Positions 61,218 through 64,000 of a stretch of 64,000 bases of DNA are shown piece after piece (position 1 is the first letter of the stretch; each line of letters begins with the position of its first letter). Below the pieces are notes generated by a model, which saw nothing but the letters and a program-made list of their open reading frames with translations, was not told the origin of the DNA and did not search any database. The stretch lies in contig NZ_VDGI01000013.1 of the NCBI RefSeq assembly GCF_006861825.1, forward strand, positions 53,713 to 117,712, in the 5' to 3' direction. The position numbers were made by a program, and so were the translations under genes. This DNA comes from Psychrobacillus vulpis. GTDB taxonomy: Bacteria; Bacillota; Bacilli; Bacillales_A; Planococcaceae.

Positions 61218-61346
61218 ATGATTCCCCTTTGTACACGTACAAGAATCTCCCAACACGACACTCTACTCTATGTACCGGCTGGAACTTGCTGTACTTTGGT
61301 AGTATTGTCTATAAAAGAATACGAAGAGAATTTCAGATCTTCTTAA
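61218..61346 (+). CDS. Possible 42-residue small protein
   Basis: ATG behind AGAGG (spacing about 10), MIPLCTRTRISQHDTLLYVP and then a cysteine pair (AGTCCTLVVL). Less AT-rich than its surroundings. No family recognised and it could be chance. Confidence 0.25.
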   Translation: MIPLCTRTRISQHDTLLYVPAGTCCTLVVLSIKEYEENFRSS

Positions 61347-61717
61347 CTACCATTTAACATTTAGTATGTATTATACCTTTAACGCTATTATTGAATCGAC
61401 TTCAAAATTTCTTTTCTCGATTTATAACAATTTAACCTTGTCTGATTATCTCAATGTCCTTATGTAATATTTCTTCAATATTAAATGTAATTCTATATTC
61501 ATGAAAAATCACTACTTAAAATGAATAATGTTTGTAATGTGCATTAATACTACAGATTTTTTTCCCTCTTTAAAGTCTATCAATGGCTCATAAATCCCCA
61601 TATCCTCAAAACAGTTGTTAAATCTACAAATCTAAAGACTTTATTAAATAATACCCTGTTTTTTATATCGTTCTTCAATACTTGCCTCCGAAGTATTGAA
61701 AACCGCTACGTTAGTAG

Positions 61718-61737
61718 CTTCTTGAACTAACCTACCC
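61718..61737 (-). repeat. Short dispersed repeat fragment, inverted
   Basis: On the minus strand GGGTAGGTTAGTTCAAGAAG, close to the copies at 495-516 and 7106-7126. Confidence 0.4.
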
Positions 61738-61757
61738 AGTTATAAAGTATATAGAAT

Positions 61758-62141
61758 TTAAAGTATTATCCCTGAAAAATCCCCTTTTAATACTTCTTTT
61801 AGATTCTGATTTTTACATAAAAAAGATGCAGTAATAGCTGTTCTATTATTTTTATTTTCTTGCCTTTCGTATTTTTCAATTTTAACTTCACAAATTATTG
61901 TATCTCCCGTAAACACAGGTCTTAAAAACTCAAAATTCATCGTACGGGCCAGAACGTTATTATCTCCACCCACTTTTGTTGGCAGAGTTGCCGTCAGTAA
62001 CCCTTGAACTACAAGTCTTCCCTGTTCATCTGGGGTTAGATGATGAATCCCTTCATCTCCCGAAACCTTAGTAAACAATTCAACATCTTCAACTGAAAAA
62101 TTCCGTTCAAATGCAATAATATCTCCTACTTTTAAAACCAA
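61758..62141 (-). CDS. MaoC-like hot-dog dehydratase
   Basis: A 127-residue single hot-dog domain related to MaoC/R-specific enoyl-CoA hydratases: KVGDIIAFERNFSVEDVELF, then the hydratase-type Asp and His in SGDEGIHH, then NFEFLRPVFTGDTI. It starts at a TTG with AAAGGGGGAA upstream and lies 33 bases after the AraC gene, as last gene of the three-gene minus-strand operon. Substrate likely an acyl-CoA; exact role unknown. Confidence 0.85.
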   Translation of the reverse strand: MVLKVGDIIAFERNFSVEDVELFTKVSGDEGIHHLTPDEQGRLVVQGLLTATLPTKVGGDNNVLARTMNFEFLRPVFTGDTIICEVKIEKYERQENKNNRTAITASFLCKNQNLKEVLKGDFSGIIL

Positions 62142-62174
62142 TTTTATTCCCCCTTTATTTCAAATCCTTTAATC

Positions 62175-62960
62175 TTATCTGACTAAATTTAGATGTGACA
62201 TATATTCAAATGCTGTTGTTCCATATACGCTTTTAAAGTGTTTATTTAAATGGGTTAAATCGACAAAACCACATTCAGCTACTGCTGAATAAATATCTCT
62301 GTTTTTCTCTATTAACTTCTTTGCACGTTCTATCTTGCAGTTAAGAAAATATTGGTATGGTGGAATTCCAGTATGAGCCTTGAATGACCTGATAAACTGA
62401 AACTTCGATACATTAAGCTCTTTACATATCTCGTCGAGTTTAAGTACATTATTCAAGTCGGCATGAAGCATATCCTTTGCTTTTCTAACTAAAGTGTCAT
62501 CTTTCTTATAGTCGGTAGAAAGATTAGTTTGAAGTAGGCTATCTGTTAGGAATAAGAGTAATTCACTGCACATAGCCTCATCTTTTTCGCTTAATATTGC
62601 ATTAGCAAGACTTAATATATTTTGTTTAATTTTATCATAATATACAATAGGGGTTGAAAAACGTACTATGTCCTTTTTCCCAATAGCCTCTAAAAGCAAT
62701 TCTGGCTCAATATATATCATTACATAATCAAGGCCTGCCTTATCATGTGCCATTCCGTCATGTGCCTGTTCTGGATTAAAAAGCATAACACCATTTGGAT
62801 AGGATAATTGTAAACTACCATCCAAGTTATAATGTTGAATACCACGCAATGTTACACCCATTGCATACTCCATGTGAGAGTGCTTTTTATACGTAAAATC
62901 AGTAATACTTGCAGACAACGCAGTAATACCAGCCGATTTTTTATAGATAAATTTGTCCAT
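62175..62960 (-). CDS. AraC family transcriptional regulator
   Basis: A 261-residue regulator with an N-terminal cupin-like AraC ligand domain (HSHMEYAMGVTLRG, FNPEQAHDGMAH) and two C-terminal HTH motifs (LDEICKELNVSKFQFIRSFK; YSAVAECGFVDLTHLNKHF). It lies between the LysE and MaoC genes with 33-base gaps on both sides, so it probably controls its own operon in response to a small ligand, often an amino acid. GAGGTG precedes the ATG. Confidence 0.93.
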   Translation of the reverse strand: MDKFIYKKSAGITALSASITDFTYKKHSHMEYAMGVTLRGIQHYNLDGSLQLSYPNGVMLFNPEQAHDGMAHDKAGLDYVMIYIEPELLLEAIGKKDIVRFSTPIVYYDKIKQNILSLANAILSEKDEAMCSELLLFLTDSLLQTNLSTDYKKDDTLVRKAKDMLHADLNNVLKLDEICKELNVSKFQFIRSFKAHTGIPPYQYFLNCKIERAKKLIEKNRDIYSAVAECGFVDLTHLNKHFKSVYGTTAFEYMSHLNLVR

Positions 62961-62993
62961 CTAATTCACCTCTTAATAGTTTACTTAGCCTAC

Positions 62994-63569
62994 CTAAATC
63001 CATATCATTATTGCTGCATAAACTAAAAATAGTGCCATTATTACATTAACAATCTTCTTATGATTCTGTAAAAATTGTTTGAAGATTGTACCGAAAAGAA
63101 CCCATGTAATAAACGCTAAAAATCCAATGATAGTTATAACTATAACACTTATAGTTAACGCAGGCATTGCGGTATAGTAGGGCAATATAAAGCCAGGAAT
63201 TATAGTCATTGTAAATAGTACCACCTTTGGATTTAAAAACTGCATAAGGAAGCCTGACGCAAAGGTAGCGGTTTGGTTTACACTTGGTTTTGTTGTGTCC
63301 ATTTTGTAAATTTGATAAGCAAGATAGAGCATATAAAAGCTTCCGATTAACTGCATAACGATCAAAATTTTAGGTATGATTGTTATAAGCATAATATTCA
63401 ACATGACTGAAATAACGAGTAATAAACCAAAAGCAATAGTTGCCCCATACGTATATTCCATTGCCTTTTTTGTCCCCAAATTATGTACTGTGGATAATAT
63501 GACGATATTAGTTGGTCCTGGTGTAATAGTAACAATAAAACAGTATATTAAAAATGATGTAATATTCAC
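62994..63569 (-). CDS. LysE family exporter
   Basis: A 191-residue membrane protein with six hydrophobic segments and the LysE signature TPGPTNIVILSTVHNLGTKKA near the N-terminus; QFLNPKVVLFTMTI is the usual second motif. Family members export amino acids or homoserine lactones. I chose the GTG at 63569 since AAAGGAG lies 7 bases upstream; 19 more open codons to 63626 are unconserved. First gene of the operon with the AraC regulator. Confidence 0.93.
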   Translation of the reverse strand: MNITSFLIYCFIVTITPGPTNIVILSTVHNLGTKKAMEYTYGATIAFGLLLVISVMLNIMLITIIPKILIVMQLIGSFYMLYLAYQIYKMDTTKPSVNQTATFASGFLMQFLNPKVVLFTMTIIPGFILPYYTAMPALTISVIVITIIGFLAFITWVLFGTIFKQFLQNHKKIVNVIMALFLVYAAIMIWI

Positions 63570-63892
63570 GAGGAAACTCCTTTCAAGTTTTCTCATGTAA
63601 CTATACATCTTTATATTTAATGGCATATAGTATGTTATTGCAGAATTAAAGCTTCTGAAATGTTAACTCCATAAATTCACGGTGCTGATGACAGTGAAAC
63701 ATATAAAATCAATCGGTAAGCATCAATGAGAATTAATCCCTCCCCCCTTCGCCTTTTGGCTGGAGCAGATCAACTTCTTCGGTGAGTATAGCTTTGTGCT
63801 CAATACACCAGTCTGTGTTCATTAACTCGGTCCACTATAGACGTAAAAAGTCCCTGGTTTCTGCTAAACGGAAGCGCACTGACCTAAAAAAA

Positions 63893-64000
63893 TGAGACAA
63901 ATAAAAACACCTTTCGTTGAAAAACGGGTATACAATACCTAAATCATCAATGCGGAGGTGTTTTTTCTATGGGGACAAGAGTTAGTTATCCAGTAGAAGT
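63893..64000 (+). mobile_element. Left end of an IS3-type insertion sequence
   Basis: The sequence from TGAGACAAATAAAAACACC to the window edge contains a promoter-like stretch and the start of the transposase orfA. The left boundary is estimated from the TG start typical of IS3-family ends; the right part is outside the window. Confidence 0.6.
63969..64000 (+). CDS. IS3-family transposase OrfA, N-terminal fragment
   Basis: ATG 8 bases after GCGGAGGTG, reading MGTRVSYPVE up to the window end. This start is one I recognise from IS3-group OrfA (helix-turn-helix) proteins of Bacillales. Only ten codons are visible, so the call leans on memory of the family. Confidence 0.6.
   Translation, partial: MGTRVSYPVE

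Larger units (their letters stand above)
60730..61750. other. About 1 kb without a convincing gene
   Basis: Very AT-rich, many stops in all frames. The only frame with a ribosome site is the 42-codon one at 61218-61346. An inverted copy of the GGTTAGTT-type short repeat is at 61718-61737. The rest shows nothing I can name. Confidence 0.5.

Noticed and set aside
63650..63890. Possible second insertion-sequence remnant
   Set aside because: Base composition is slightly higher in GC than around it, but no transposase fragment or inverted repeat could be identified.

Overview
The window is AT-rich DNA from an endospore-forming, low-GC Gram-positive rod. The gene content and the order ccdA-yneI-ccdC-yneK ... 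acnA ... yneP-yneQ-yneR-plsY-parE-parC match the yne/citB/par chromosome region of Bacillus subtilis. Frequent TTG/GTG starts behind strong AAGGAGG ribosome sites, a LysM/GH18 cortex-lytic-type enzyme and a YfkAB radical SAM protein fit Bacillales. The GC-rich hairpin repeats suggest a Planococcaceae-type genome such as Psychrobacillus, Lysinibacillus or Sporosarcina. The genus is inference. No rRNA, tRNA or CRISPR was seen.

Layout. 1-16.4 kb is an accessory-looking, loosely packed region: the end of a formylglycine-generating-enzyme-like protein, DinB, a nucleoid-associated protein, a pentapeptide-repeat protein, an aspartate/glutamate racemase, an M3 peptidase, an ArsR/SRPBCC pair with twin operators, a large UvrA-like double ATPase, a SH3/LysM/GH18 hydrolase, Nudix, VOC and GNAT genes, and several decayed genes. 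16.9-20.5 kb is a heterodimeric multidrug-type ABC exporter. 20.7-24.7 kb is the cytochrome c maturation/copper block (ccdA, yneI, a thioredoxin-like gene, ccdC, yneK), small DUF1659/DUF2922/YvrJ genes and a SCO1 lipoprotein. 24.8-25.7 kb and 37.1-38.2 kb are two related arrays of a structured repeat. Between them lie mscL (frameshifted tail), a GGDEF/EAL protein, a lytic transglycosylase, pncA, a PLP D-amino-acid enzyme with an aldonolactone/alditol-type oxidase, yfkAB and aconitase.

39.6-52.6 kb is the most system-like part. A 1069-residue MalT/AfsR-type activator precedes an operon with a CcpA box. The operon encodes a solute-binding lipoprotein, two LivG/LivF-type ATPases, LivH/LivM-type permeases, a KASIII-like enzyme, an alpha/beta hydrolase, an SDR and an acyl-CoA ligase. 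I read it as uptake plus CoA-dependent catabolism of an unidentified carboxylic or ester compound. It sits between acnA and yneP, which are near neighbours in B. subtilis, so it is probably an insertion.

52.7-60.7 kb returns to the conserved backbone: thioesterase yneP, yneQ, yneR, plsY, topoisomerase IV parE/parC and an MFS exporter. 61.7-63.6 kb is a minus-strand operon of a LysE exporter, an AraC regulator and a MaoC-like dehydratase. The window ends in the start of an IS3-type transposase.
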